Below, in pieces: positions 25,662 to 34,628 of a stretch of 64,000 nucleotides of DNA. The DNA comes from Sphingobacterium sp. N143 (GTDB lineage: Bacteria; Bacteroidota; Bacteroidia; Sphingobacteriales; Sphingobacteriaceae), in NCBI RefSeq assembly GCF_030325625.1, contig NZ_JACAIS010000012.1, positions 80,360-144,359 on the forward strand, in the 5' to 3' direction. The notes below the pieces were generated by a model, which saw nothing but the letters and a program-made list of their open reading frames with translations, ran no database searches and was not told the origin of the DNA. The translations under genes were made by a program, and so were the position numbers. Position 1 is the first letter of the stretch, and every line of letters begins with the position of its first letter.

Positions 25662-26512
25662 TAAACAATTCAGAACTGATTTTAAACCCAGATGGTAGTA
25701 TTTATCATCTGAATTTGTTGCCCGAAGATGTAGCCGATACAATCATTACAGTCGGCGATCCGGATCGTGTGGCAAAAGTATCAAAGTATTTTGATCGTAT
25801 TGAACTTAAAAAAGGGAAAAGAGAATTTATTACTCATACCGGATACATAGGTGCCCGACGATTAACGGTAATTTCAACAGGTATTGGAACGGACAATATC
25901 GATATCGTTATCAATGAGCTTGATGCCCTGGTCAATATTGACTTTCAGCACAGGACTGTAAAAAGCGAATTAACTACATTGGATATCATCCGGATCGGGA
26001 CTTCTGGTGCCGTACAGGCAGATGTTGAAATGGGAACGATACTCGCATCAGCTTATGCTGTAGGTTTTGATGCACTGATGCAGTATTATCAAAAAAAGTA
26101 CGATGATACTGAACGTGGAATTCAGGATGCTATCATCCGTGACTTTCCCCAGCTGAATTTAAAGCCCTATGTTGCCCGAGCAAGCGATGACCTCCTGGCA
26201 CGTATTGCCTTCGATCTTCCCACGGGAATGACACTGACGGCGCCAGGGTTCTATGCTCCTCAAGGACGTTGTCTCAGGTCACATAATACCATTCCTGATC
26301 TAATGGCCTGGATAAACTCATTTAGGTGCCATGATCTTCGTTTTACCAACCTGGAAATGGAAACCGCCGGTATTTATGCCTTGGCGAGCATGTTTGGGCA
26401 TCAGGCCATCTCGATCAATGCAATCCTGGCCAGTAGGGTAGTCGGGGAATTTTCGGCTAATCCTGAATCTGTGGTCGAAAAGGCGATACAGTTAGTATTG
26501 GCACGTATCTAA
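25658..26512 (+). CDS. Nucleoside phosphorylase (uridine phosphorylase-like)
   Basis: 284 aa of the PNP/UDP phosphorylase family. Visible motifs are TVGDPDRVAKVSKYFD (phosphate-binding GDPxR), STGIGTDNIDIVI, RIGTSGAVQ and the FTNLEMETAGIYALA substrate region (nucleoside-binding Glu-Met-Glu). It cleaves a nucleoside with phosphate to a base and ribose 1-phosphate. Uridine or a purine nucleoside are both possible. Its ATG overlaps the stop of the IMPACT gene. Confidence 0.88.
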   Translation: MINNSELILNPDGSIYHLNLLPEDVADTIITVGDPDRVAKVSKYFDRIELKKGKREFITHTGYIGARRLTVISTGIGTDNIDIVINELDALVNIDFQHRTVKSELTTLDIIRIGTSGAVQADVEMGTILASAYAVGFDALMQYYQKKYDDTERGIQDAIIRDFPQLNLKPYVARASDDLLARIAFDLPTGMTLTAPGFYAPQGRCLRSHNTIPDLMAWINSFRCHDLRFTNLEMETAGIYALASMFGHQAISINAILASRVVGEFSANPESVVEKAIQLVLARI

Positions 26513-26601
26513 CTGGATCGACATGGCTACACATGTGGGAGCAGTATTGCTGATGAGTGACCGTTTAGGAAGTTGTGCCCTTATGGAGTTTATTGTTGGC
26601 T

Positions 26602-26648
26602 TTCAAATAGAAAAGGAGTTGTTTTAAACAACTCCTTTTCTATTTGAA
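26602..26648. terminator. Bidirectional terminator overlapping the rodA stop
   Basis: TTCAAATAGAAAAGGAGTTG and complement around a short centre (up to 23 pairs). The outer arm on the plus strand forms the last codons of rodA. T-rich and A-rich flanks on both sides let it serve the nucleoside phosphorylase operon and the cell shape operon. Confidence 0.85.
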
Positions 26649-27889
26649 TCAAACTTCAGCATAATAAATAATAAGATCGTAAAACTCCATAACGAAGATC
26701 CTCCATAGCTTATGAAAGGTAAAGGGATCCCGATAACGGGTACGATCCCTATCGTCATCCCAATGTTGATGAAGAAGTGAAAAAACAAGATGGAGGCAAC
26801 ACCGTATGCATAAATTCGAGCAAATGCCGAGCGCTGTCGTTCAGCAATATGAATAATCCGAAGTAATAAGGTCAAATAGATCGCCAGCAGTGAAACTGAA
26901 CCAACAAAGCCCCATTCTTCACCTACGGTACAAAAAATAAAATCTGTACTTTGTTCAGGTACAAAGTTGTACTTTGTTTGGGTTCCCTGCAGATATCCCT
27001 TTCCCCAGAACTGTCCTGATCCGATTGCTATTTTGGATTGGTTCAGGTTATAGCCTTGTCCCTTGGGGTCGTCCATTTTCCCCAAAATGATGTCAATACG
27101 ATTGCGCTGATGGGATTGGAGCACATGATCGTAAACCAAGTCCACACATAATATAAATATAGCGCTTGCTGCAAAGAGGATGCTTAGGTTAATGATATAC
27201 TTCCTCTTCTTGCGGAAGCTCCACATGAAAAAACCGATGATGGCAGCTAGGACTAAGATCAAAATCCAGGGATTGAACAGAAGGGCCAAAACAAACAGCA
27301 GGATACAGAGTCCACCAAATATTAATAATTCGTTATTCACATATCCTTCACGGTAAAAAACAAAAATTAACGAGAAGAAAGCCAGTGCAGATCCGGTATC
27401 AGGCTGTAGCATAACCAGAAATACAGGAAATAGCACGATTCCGGCACCCATGACAAGTGTTTGCATCGTGGGGGCCTTATTGCTCTGCGAACTCAGAAAA
27501 TTAGCTAATAATAAACAGGTGGAAAGCTTTGCAAATTCGGACGGTTGGAGCCTGAAAAAACCAAGATCAATCCAAGCTTGATTACCGCCTACATTGCGTC
27601 CTACAACCAAAACAATGACCAACAGGATGGCTGTTATCCCATAAAATATCGGAGAAGCCGAACTGAAAAATTTAGCATCTATAATCAATATCGATACCCC
27701 CAGAATAATGGCTGAGATAAGATATAATGATTGTTTCCCATAATTGGTCCCTAAGGTAAAAAAATTAGGTTGTTCAGGATTAAATACCGCCGCCCGGATA
27801 TTGAACAAACCGATGAGGCATAGTGATAGCCATAGGGTAATGGTAATCCAGTCGATCTTTCCAAAGAAACTATTTTTTTGATTATTCAT
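26624..27889 (-). CDS. rodA: Rod shape-determining SEDS glycosyltransferase RodA
   Basis: 421 aa with ten hydrophobic segments. The SEDS signature near the C-terminus, PLPFISYGGSSLW, is complete, and the periplasmic loop before it contains FVPEQSTDFIFCTVGEEWGF. RodA polymerises lipid II during cell elongation and acts together with PBP2. The start overlaps the PBP2 stop by 8 bp, which fits the usual mrdAB arrangement. It is the last gene of the mreBCD-mrdA-rodA operon, and its last codons lie in the terminator arm. Confidence 0.95.
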   Translation of the reverse strand: MNNQKNSFFGKIDWITITLWLSLCLIGLFNIRAAVFNPEQPNFFTLGTNYGKQSLYLISAIILGVSILIIDAKFFSSASPIFYGITAILLVIVLVVGRNVGGNQAWIDLGFFRLQPSEFAKLSTCLLLANFLSSQSNKAPTMQTLVMGAGIVLFPVFLVMLQPDTGSALAFFSLIFVFYREGYVNNELLIFGGLCILLFVLALLFNPWILILVLAAIIGFFMWSFRKKRKYIINLSILFAASAIFILCVDLVYDHVLQSHQRNRIDIILGKMDDPKGQGYNLNQSKIAIGSGQFWGKGYLQGTQTKYNFVPEQSTDFIFCTVGEEWGFVGSVSLLAIYLTLLLRIIHIAERQRSAFARIYAYGVASILFFHFFINIGMTIGIVPVIGIPLPFISYGGSSLWSFTILLFIMLKFDSNRKGVV

Positions 27890-29864
27890 ATCTTCTCCTT
27901 ACCGCGCTATGGTGAACAATTGTTTCTTTTGGTTTTATCAAAGCCGCCAGCTGACGTTTGGATTTTGTGGTATCCGTTTTTGATTTCACTGAATCAGCCT
28001 TCTTGACATCTTTACTTTTAGGATCTGCTACTTTTTTTGGAGCAGGCAGAAAATTTGCCTTATAGATACGATCCTGAATATACTTTGGTGTAGTAATCGT
28101 ATCTTTTAGATATTTTTCGACCATCATACTGGCTATAGGTCCGGCCCAGGTGCCACCATAACCCGCATTTTCGACAAATACAGCAATGGCAATTTTAGGA
28201 TTTTCGCGGGGGGCAAAAGCAAAAAATACGGCATGGTTTTCACCATGTGGATTTTGGGCGGTACCCGTTTTGCCGCACATTTCAATGCCTGGAATACGGT
28301 TTGACCAGGCAGTGCCCTCAGGCGTATTGACAGCATCGCTCATTCCCTGAATGACCACTGGATAATATTGTTCGTCTACCCCAGCGCTTATTTTCTCGGT
28401 AAATTCCTTTTTGGCAATTTTTTTTGCGCCAATACCTTTGATCAGGTGTGGCCTATAGTAAAAACCTTTGTTCGCAACGATAGCCATGATATTGGCCATC
28501 TGTAATGGTGTTATCCCCATTTCACCTTGCCCAATCGATAAAGAAATGTTGAAGCTTGACCGCCATTTATCATTCCCATATCGTTTGGTATAGAAATCAG
28601 AGGTAGGCAATAGCCCGGGTTTTTCACCCGGAAGGTCGATGCCCAATTTATGTCCAATCCCAAACTGTGTGACCGCATTTCGCCATAGGTCATAAGCTTT
28701 AGGACCGGAAAGACCACGACCATCAATCATTTTGGCATAAGTAAATCCATAATAAGTGTTGCATGATACTGCGACCGAACGTTGTAAGGTAGTTGATCCA
28801 TGGTAGTGGGTACATCCCATCCATCCACGTCCACCACCGTAACTATAACCATGAGGACAGAAAAAAACAGTATTTCGGTCAATTACTCCGGCCTGTTGCG
28901 CCGTTAATGCGGAAACAACCTTGAAGACTGATCCCGGGGGATAAGAGGCCTGGATAGGCCTGTTGAAAAGCGGTTTGGTCTCATCCTTTAGTAATTTCAT
29001 ATAATTATTGCCGGATTGTCTGCCAACCATAAGATTGGGGTTGTAACTTGGACTACTGACGTAAGCCAGGATCTCTCCTGAGGCAGGTTCAATGGCAACA
29101 ATAGATCCCAATTTATTTTTCATGAGGCTTTCTCCCAGGAGCTGAAGATCCTTGTCCAAGGAAGAGACCAGGCCTTCACCAGCAACAGCCAAGGTGTCGT
29201 ATTTACCTTCCATAAAGATCCCCTTCGGGCGGTTCAGCGCATCTACCATTAAATTGTTGACCCCTCTTTTTCCACGGATCAGATCCTCATATGAACGCTC
29301 TACTCCACTACGGCCTATATAGTCACCACTCCGATAGAATCCGCCGGACCGTTCAATATCTTTTTCATTGACTTCACTTACATAGCCCAGAAACTGTGCG
29401 GCAATACTATCCGGATAACTTCTAATGGTTCTTTTTTGTACGTAAAAACCACGAAATTGATACTGGTACTCCTGATATTGAGCCCAGGTTCGGACTGAAA
29501 GTTGTTTTTCAAAGATGGAAGCCCGGTAGGGGGAGTGCGCCCTAGCCTTATCCATACGTTTGATAAAACCTGCTTTGTCAATGTCGATCAATTTACAGAA
29601 TAAAGCAGTATCGATTTCTTTGACTTCACGTGGAGTAACCATCAAGTCGTATACAGGTTCATTCTGGACCAATACCTTACCTTTTCGGTCTAAGATGACA
29701 CCCCTGGCAGGATAGACAATGACCTTACGCATGACATTGCTATTGGCAGAATGTATATAAGAGTCATCAATGATCTGTAAATAAAATAAACGTGCCACCA
29801 AGGTTAAGGCAATGGCGATAAAAATTCCGGATACGACGTACTTACGAGCAAAAAAACTATTCAT
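27882..29864 (-). CDS. mrdA: Penicillin-binding protein 2 (elongation transpeptidase)
   Basis: 660 aa with one N-terminal membrane helix (residues about 10-31), a dimerisation domain, then the transpeptidase domain. The catalytic motifs are S312-V-F-K315 (SYPPGSVFK), S367-C-N369 and KTGTAQNP (KTG). It crosslinks peptidoglycan in cell elongation as the partner of RodA. A lysine- and serine-rich cytoplasmic-like tail follows after about residue 605 (APKKVADPKSKDVKKADSVK and on); it is longer than in E. coli PBP2. The gene overlaps rodA by 8 bp and lies 26 bp after mreD. Confidence 0.95.
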   Translation of the reverse strand: MNSFFARKYVVSGIFIAIALTLVARLFYLQIIDDSYIHSANSNVMRKVIVYPARGVILDRKGKVLVQNEPVYDLMVTPREVKEIDTALFCKLIDIDKAGFIKRMDKARAHSPYRASIFEKQLSVRTWAQYQEYQYQFRGFYVQKRTIRSYPDSIAAQFLGYVSEVNEKDIERSGGFYRSGDYIGRSGVERSYEDLIRGKRGVNNLMVDALNRPKGIFMEGKYDTLAVAGEGLVSSLDKDLQLLGESLMKNKLGSIVAIEPASGEILAYVSSPSYNPNLMVGRQSGNNYMKLLKDETKPLFNRPIQASYPPGSVFKVVSALTAQQAGVIDRNTVFFCPHGYSYGGGRGWMGCTHYHGSTTLQRSVAVSCNTYYGFTYAKMIDGRGLSGPKAYDLWRNAVTQFGIGHKLGIDLPGEKPGLLPTSDFYTKRYGNDKWRSSFNISLSIGQGEMGITPLQMANIMAIVANKGFYYRPHLIKGIGAKKIAKKEFTEKISAGVDEQYYPVVIQGMSDAVNTPEGTAWSNRIPGIEMCGKTGTAQNPHGENHAVFFAFAPRENPKIAIAVFVENAGYGGTWAGPIASMMVEKYLKDTITTPKYIQDRIYKANFLPAPKKVADPKSKDVKKADSVKSKTDTTKSKRQLAALIKPKETIVHHSAVRRRYE

Positions 29865-29890
29865 AGAAATGAATTTCTATCCATCGATCA

Positions 29891-30409
29891 CTACAACCGA
29901 TCTTTCTTTTTGTAGAATAATATGCTAAATAATAGCATGATAATTACTGTAAATATACAACTTAAAACAATACTGAGCAGTGTATATTGAATGTGTTGGA
30001 AGGAGAATGATTCTAATAGGTACAAGAATGCATGATGGATTAATGCCCCAAAAAAGATATAAGAAAAAAACCAGCGTACATTCATCAATCCCAACATGGG
30101 GGTCAGCAAAGATTCACGTTCTTCGACCTCAAGTGTGATTTTCATGAAGAAAATCCGGAAAGCGGCCAGGGCCACACAGGCGGCTGTATTTACGCCAAGG
30201 GTATCATAAAAAGCATCTACTGTTAGCCCTGTCAGAAAGGCTATGAGGTAAACCATAAAATTGGGCGTAGCGGTCGGAAGAAGGAAAATAATCAGGATAT
30301 AGGGAAATGCGGCAGCAAGGTTATAATAGCCTATATTTTGGAATAAAAACACCTGCATTCCAATCAAAACGATAAATCGAATAATATTAAAAATTAAAAT
30401 TCTAGCCAT
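29891..30409 (-). CDS. mreD: Rod shape-determining protein MreD
   Basis: 172 aa, a small hydrophobic protein with about five membrane segments (for example residues 10-30, 35-55, 80-95, 100-120, 130-165), as expected for MreD. The sequence itself is divergent, so the call rests partly on position: between mreC and mrdA, with an 8-bp overlap with mreC. It is part of the elongasome that links MreB to the cell wall enzymes. Confidence 0.88.
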   Translation of the reverse strand: MARILIFNIIRFIVLIGMQVFLFQNIGYYNLAAAFPYILIIFLLPTATPNFMVYLIAFLTGLTVDAFYDTLGVNTAACVALAAFRIFFMKITLEVEERESLLTPMLGLMNVRWFFSYIFFGALIHHAFLYLLESFSFQHIQYTLLSIVLSCIFTVIIMLLFSILFYKKKDRL

Positions 30410-31244
30410 TGTCCTTCGTCGATTCTTCCAGTGTTTTTAATTCATTGCTTAATTGATCCTTCACGACATAAACATGCTGTAAGTTGGAGAAATTTGTACT
30501 TAAAAGAATTCTAAGATCCAGGAATGCATCTCCGGAGGAGATACCCGTCTGAATGATTGTTCCCACAAAAATACCTTTTGGAAAATGCCCCGAATATCCC
30601 GAAGTATACACTTTATCCCCTTTATTTACTTTGACATGATTTGGGATTTCCTTAACCATGCCAGCACGATAATCGATATTGTTGCCCCAGATTAATGATC
30701 CGAAAACCTCAGTGTGCCCCAAGGTTACTGAGATGCGGGTATCCGGATGCAATAAGGACTGTACAGTTGAAAAGTGGGGTGAGACATTTAAGACAATACC
30801 TACAACTCCATTGGGGGCAATGACTCCCATGCCTTTCTCAATACCATCATTACTGCCCTTATCCAGTGTAATGGTATTGGCTTTTTGATGGATACTGTTA
30901 TTGATCACCGTAGCAATAATGAATTGATAACGTCCAAATTCACTACTGTCGATGGCGGGTAAAGGAGCAATTTTTATACTGTCAGTTGATTTGTAATCCT
31001 GTAGATCCTTCCGCAGCTGCGCATTTTCTTTCGCTAAAGCTTCATTCGTCTCCCCCAAGTGCAGATAGCTTTTCCAGGAATTGACTTTGGCATAAAGACT
31101 GCCGATAACGCGATTGGATGAGTTGAGCACAGCGCTGCGCTGGTATGAGTTGTTGGTAATAATCAAAAATAATGAGAATCCAAAAAATAGGATAAACCAA
31201 AAGAATGCATTATATCGTCTTAGGAATAACCAGAGGTTTCTCAT
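30402..31244 (-). CDS. mreC: Rod shape-determining protein MreC
   Basis: 280 aa with an N-terminal membrane helix (residues about 12-32), a coiled-coil stretch (about 65-90, ETNEALAKENAQLRKDLQDY) and two beta-barrel subdomains with NTITLDKGSNDGIEKGMGVI and VGTIIQTGI. MreC is a periplasmic scaffold that binds PBP2. The gap to mreB is 92 bp, and the start of MreD overlaps its end by 8 bp. Confidence 0.93.
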   Translation of the reverse strand: MRNLWLFLRRYNAFFWFILFFGFSLFLIITNNSYQRSAVLNSSNRVIGSLYAKVNSWKSYLHLGETNEALAKENAQLRKDLQDYKSTDSIKIAPLPAIDSSEFGRYQFIIATVINNSIHQKANTITLDKGSNDGIEKGMGVIAPNGVVGIVLNVSPHFSTVQSLLHPDTRISVTLGHTEVFGSLIWGNNIDYRAGMVKEIPNHVKVNKGDKVYTSGYSGHFPKGIFVGTIIQTGISSGDAFLDLRILLSTNFSNLQHVYVVKDQLSNELKTLEESTKDNG

Positions 31245-31336
31245 TGTTATAGCAGGTATTTAATAAGCAAGCGATATAATAGTTTTGCATATTATATCGC
31301 TCTTTAATAAAATATTGTTTAATTATTGAACGTTAA

Positions 31337-32359
31337 TTATTGCATCAAGAATTTGAATCGGCCAATATTCTTAAGAGCAGTACCCGTTCCTCTCACTACC
31401 GCACGGAGTGGATCTTCGGCAATATGCACTGGAAGTTTAGTCTTCGCCTGAATACGGCGATCCAATCCACGTAATAATGCACCGCCACCAGTAAGATAAA
31501 TTCCTGTTTGATAAATATCAGCCGATAATTCTGGAGGTGTGATCTCAAGAGCCTTCAAAATAGCTTCTTCAATTTTCGAAATGGATTTATCCAAGCAATG
31601 GGCAATTTCTGTATAAGAAACGGTAATTTGTTTAGGAACGCCAGTCATCAAATCACGGCCTTGAACAGCAAAATCTGCAGGTGGCTCCTGTAGTTCTGGC
31701 AGGGCAGCACCAACTTCAATTTTGATTTTCTCAGCGGTACGTTCCCCGATCATGATATTGTGCTGTCTACGGATATATTGAACAATATCAGAATCAAAAT
31801 TATCTCCAGCCACCCGGATAGATTGGTCACATACGATCCCAGATAAGGCGATGACGGCGATTTCGGTCGTACCCCCACCGATATCGATGATCATATTCCC
31901 CATCGGTTCTTCTACATCAATGCCGATACCTACAGCAGCAGCCATGGGCTCATGAATAAGATATACTTCCTTAGCTCCTGCAATTTCAGCAGAATCACGT
32001 ACGGCCCTCTTTTCTACTTCCGTAATACCAGAAGGGATACAGACAACCATACGGAGAGAAGGGAAAAACCAGCTCTTGCCATTATTGACCAATTTTACCA
32101 TTCCTCTGATCAGGTGCTCTGCAGCCGTAAAATCAGCAATTACACCATCACGTAAAGGGCGTACTGTTTTTATATTGTCGTGTGTTTTACCTTCCATTTG
32201 CATGGCCTGACGACCAATGGCAATCACCTTGTTCGTGGTGCGGTCAAATGCAACAATAGAAGGTTCGTCCACTACTACTTTGTCATTATGAATTATTAGG
32301 GTGTTTGCAGTACCCAAGTCAATCGCAACTTCTTGCGTAAACCAATTAAATAAGCCCAT
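31337..32359 (-). CDS. mreB: Rod shape-determining actin-like protein MreB
   Basis: 340 aa. Actin-fold motifs are DLGTANTLI (phosphate 1), the connect regions NMIIDIGGGTTEIAVIALSG (phosphate 2), and GIYLTGGGALLRGLD (adenosine). It forms membrane-bound filaments that guide sidewall synthesis. First gene of the cell shape operon. A -7 promoter box lies about 34 nt upstream. Confidence 0.97.
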   Translation of the reverse strand: MGLFNWFTQEVAIDLGTANTLIIHNDKVVVDEPSIVAFDRTTNKVIAIGRQAMQMEGKTHDNIKTVRPLRDGVIADFTAAEHLIRGMVKLVNNGKSWFFPSLRMVVCIPSGITEVEKRAVRDSAEIAGAKEVYLIHEPMAAAVGIGIDVEEPMGNMIIDIGGGTTEIAVIALSGIVCDQSIRVAGDNFDSDIVQYIRRQHNIMIGERTAEKIKIEVGAALPELQEPPADFAVQGRDLMTGVPKQITVSYTEIAHCLDKSISKIEEAILKALEITPPELSADIYQTGIYLTGGGALLRGLDRRIQAKTKLPVHIAEDPLRAVVRGTGTALKNIGRFKFLMQ

Positions 32360-32392
32360 TTGCTAATCCTTAAGCTATTTTAAAATAATATG

Positions 32393-32400
32393 CAAACCTA
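32393..32400 (-). promoter_or_regulatory. Predicted -7 element of the mreB operon
   Basis: Minus strand TAGGTTTG (TAnnTTTG), 34 nt before the mreB start. The -33 side is a long A/T tract without a clear TTTG at 19-21 nt. Confidence 0.5.
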
Positions 32401-32637
32401 CACAAAAAAAATTAATCTTTTTGAGGTTCAACATCAAAAAAAACTATATTCTGAAAGTAAATTCTAACTGGAAAAAACTGTCTTTAAATTTAACGAATAT
32501 AATCTATAATTCTTACCTGTATGCCAACTTATTTTTATGAAAATACTTTCGTGCCAGAATCGAAAGATCGCTTCAGATCCGAAATTATCAATCGGTGGCC
32601 TGTCTACTTTTGGGTTCGGTTTGCAGCTTTAATTTTC
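32401..32637. other. Spacer upstream of mreB, no gene assigned
   Basis: AT-rich spacer between the mreB promoter and the NDH-2 terminator. A 41-codon plus-strand frame (32521-32646) is open but lacks a good promoter and runs into the terminator stem. Confidence 0.4.
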
Positions 32638-32687
32638 ACCTCATAAAAAAAACCTGGGTATGGAATGCCAGGGGTTTTTTATGAGGT
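32638..32687. terminator. Bidirectional terminator after NDH-2
   Basis: ACCTCATAAAAAAaaCCTGG pairs with CCAGGggTTTTTTATGAGGT (20 pairs less two mismatches, 10-nt loop). It lies downstream of the minus-strand NADH dehydrogenase gene. Confidence 0.75.
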
Positions 32688-32735
32688 GTATGAAAAAAAC
32701 ATAGTGATGTCTTTTCGATGTATTGGACAAAATAA

Positions 32736-34040
32736 TTATACCGTTTTGCTTTCTTCTTCAGGGACCGGTTCATCATATTTATGAAAAATCAGGCGCACCC
32801 CACTATTTTTGGTGAAGAATTTGACGGTCCAGTTGACAAAGGTGACCAATTTGTTTCTGAATCCGTAGATGGACATTAGGTGAACGAACATCCAGGTCAT
32901 CCATCCAAAGAATCCATTGAAATGAATTTTGCCCATATCTACGACAGCCTTATTGCGTCCGACAGTAGCCATCGATCCCTTATCGAAATAGCTGAATTTC
33001 TCCGTCGGCTGATTGGACATGGTTTGAAGAATATGTTTCGCCACATATGCTCCTTGTTGTTGCGCTACGGGGGCAACACCCGGTAGGCCACGAGGAAGAT
33101 CATCTGTGATAAATGCGGATACATCACCAATAGCATACACGGCAGACATATCAATCACGCGGCATTGATCGTCTGTTTGAATCCGGTTGCCACGCTGGAT
33201 GATTTCTTTCTTGAAACCATCCGGATACTGACCAGCAACGCCGGCACCCCAGATAACTGTTTTGGTCTCAATGCTCCTGCCATCGGCGAAAGTGATCGTG
33301 TTGCCATCATAACCCGTCACTTGCACATTCAACAGTACTTCAACACCCAGATCTTTTAAATATTTTTCAGAATCTCTGGAAGATTTTTCAGAGAGGTTTG
33401 CCAAGACTTTAGGTAATCCTTCAACCAGGTAAACTGACATCTCAGATTTTTTGAGTTCTGGATAGTCTTTCTCTAACACATTGTTCTTGATCTCGGCAAT
33501 CGCACCAGAAAGCTCAACACCGGTAGGACCACCACCTACGATGACAAAGTTCATGTTAGGTTTACGGTCTGCCGGGTTCTCTATCCGTACAGCTTCCTCC
33601 AGGTTTTGAAGAACGTAACTGCGGATGTGGAGTGCTTCTTGAATATTTTTCATCGGCAGCGCATATTTCGTAATCTGCTGGTTGCCGAAGAAATTTGTCG
33701 TGGCGCCGGTAGCAACAACTAAATAATCGTATTCAAAATCGCCAACGTCCGTCCGGACAACTTTAGCTTCATTGTCCACACTTTTTACGTCTGCAAGTCT
33801 AAAATGGAAGTTATCCTGATTTTTAAACATCTTGCGGACAGGAAAAGAGATGGAGTCCGCCGAAAGGGTACCCGTAGCAACCTGGTACATCAATGGCTGA
33901 AAAGTGTGGAAGTTATTCCTGTCCAGCAGGAGAACTTCAACCTCTTTATTTTTAAGCTTTTTAGCAACTTCAATTCCTCCAAATCCAGCACCAATAATGA
34001 TTACTCTTGGGAATTTCCTATTTGAACTATTGCTTGGCAT
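32736..34040 (-). CDS. ndh: Type II NADH dehydrogenase (NDH-2)
   Basis: 434 aa. The FAD dinucleotide motif is IIGAGFGGIEVAKKL (residues about 15-29) and the NADH motif is FVIVGGGPTGVELSGAIAE (about 165-183). The family motif with YAIGDVSA is followed by APVAQQQGAYVAKHI. The C-terminal region ends with an amphipathic/hydrophobic helix (WMTWMFVHLMSIYGFRNKLV), which anchors NDH-2 to the membrane. It passes electrons from NADH to menaquinone without proton pumping. Monocistronic, with its own terminator. Confidence 0.92.
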   Translation of the reverse strand: MPSNSSNRKFPRVIIIGAGFGGIEVAKKLKNKEVEVLLLDRNNFHTFQPLMYQVATGTLSADSISFPVRKMFKNQDNFHFRLADVKSVDNEAKVVRTDVGDFEYDYLVVATGATTNFFGNQQITKYALPMKNIQEALHIRSYVLQNLEEAVRIENPADRKPNMNFVIVGGGPTGVELSGAIAEIKNNVLEKDYPELKKSEMSVYLVEGLPKVLANLSEKSSRDSEKYLKDLGVEVLLNVQVTGYDGNTITFADGRSIETKTVIWGAGVAGQYPDGFKKEIIQRGNRIQTDDQCRVIDMSAVYAIGDVSAFITDDLPRGLPGVAPVAQQQGAYVAKHILQTMSNQPTEKFSYFDKGSMATVGRNKAVVDMGKIHFNGFFGWMTWMFVHLMSIYGFRNKLVTFVNWTVKFFTKNSGVRLIFHKYDEPVPEEESKTV

Positions 34041-34256
34041 ATTTTTAATAGTTTGTTGTAAAAATTCGGTACAATCGAATTAAGCTGCAAATATCTTAAA
34101 TTTTGAACCAAAAAACTAAAAAATATTTATTTATTACATCGATTATTTGTGAATTTTATTGTTTATGGGTCAATTTACCCCGATCAAAATGAGGTAGTGT
34201 TTTGGTTCTTAGTGTATTATGTACATTATGAAGCTGACTGAATAATTTGAATATAG

Positions 34257-34295
34257 AGGTCTTTCATTGTGTATTTTGTACACAATGAAAGACCT
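34257..34295. terminator. Terminator overlapping the ferredoxin stop codon
   Basis: AGGTCTTTCATTGTGTA and its perfect complement (17 pairs) with a 5-nt loop. The arm covers the last two bases of the stop codon of the ferredoxin gene. T-tracts are weak, but the stem is very stable. Confidence 0.7.
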
Positions 34296-34626
34296 ATTGC
34301 AAAGCCCCTTTGATCTTGATTTTCATCCCATTGTTTTGGGGCTGAAGATGTAATTGACAGGCGAGCCTGCTCTGTTCATCTGCATTTGGAAGGGTGTCCA
34401 GCATATCTAGTTCTTGATCACTTGCCGCCGTAAGCTGATCGAGCCCCGCAATAACTTCTATATGACAGGTCGCACATAAGGCCATCCCGCCACAGGTGGC
34501 TAATATTTCATAGTCAGAGGCCTTGAGGATCTCCATCAACGATAAGTTGACATCTGTAGGTACGGTAAGTGTATTTTCCGTGCCATCACGATCTACTACG
34601 GTTACTTGAATATTATAGTCTTCCAT
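34294..34626 (-). CDS. 2Fe-2S ferredoxin (adrenodoxin type)
   Basis: 110 aa. The cluster ligands are Cys45, Cys51, Cys54 and Cys90, in C-GGMAL-C-AT-C and RLACQLHL. Spacing C-x5-C-x2-C-x35-C is that of vertebrate-type [2Fe-2S] ferredoxins. It carries electrons from a reductase to an oxygenase, hydroxylase or biosynthetic enzyme. Its gene is 2 bp downstream of a ferredoxin-NADP reductase gene, the obvious electron donor. The acceptor is not in this window. Coupling is shown by the near overlap. Confidence 0.92.
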   Translation of the reverse strand: MEDYNIQVTVVDRDGTENTLTVPTDVNLSLMEILKASDYEILATCGGMALCATCHIEVIAGLDQLTAASDQELDMLDTLPNADEQSRLACQLHLQPQNNGMKIKIKGALQ

Positions 34627-34628
34627 GG

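Noticed and set aside
32521..32646. Plus-strand frame of 41 codons upstream of mreB
   Set aside because: It has no clear promoter, ends inside the terminator stem and shows no recognisable feature. Its length is within chance for this spacer.
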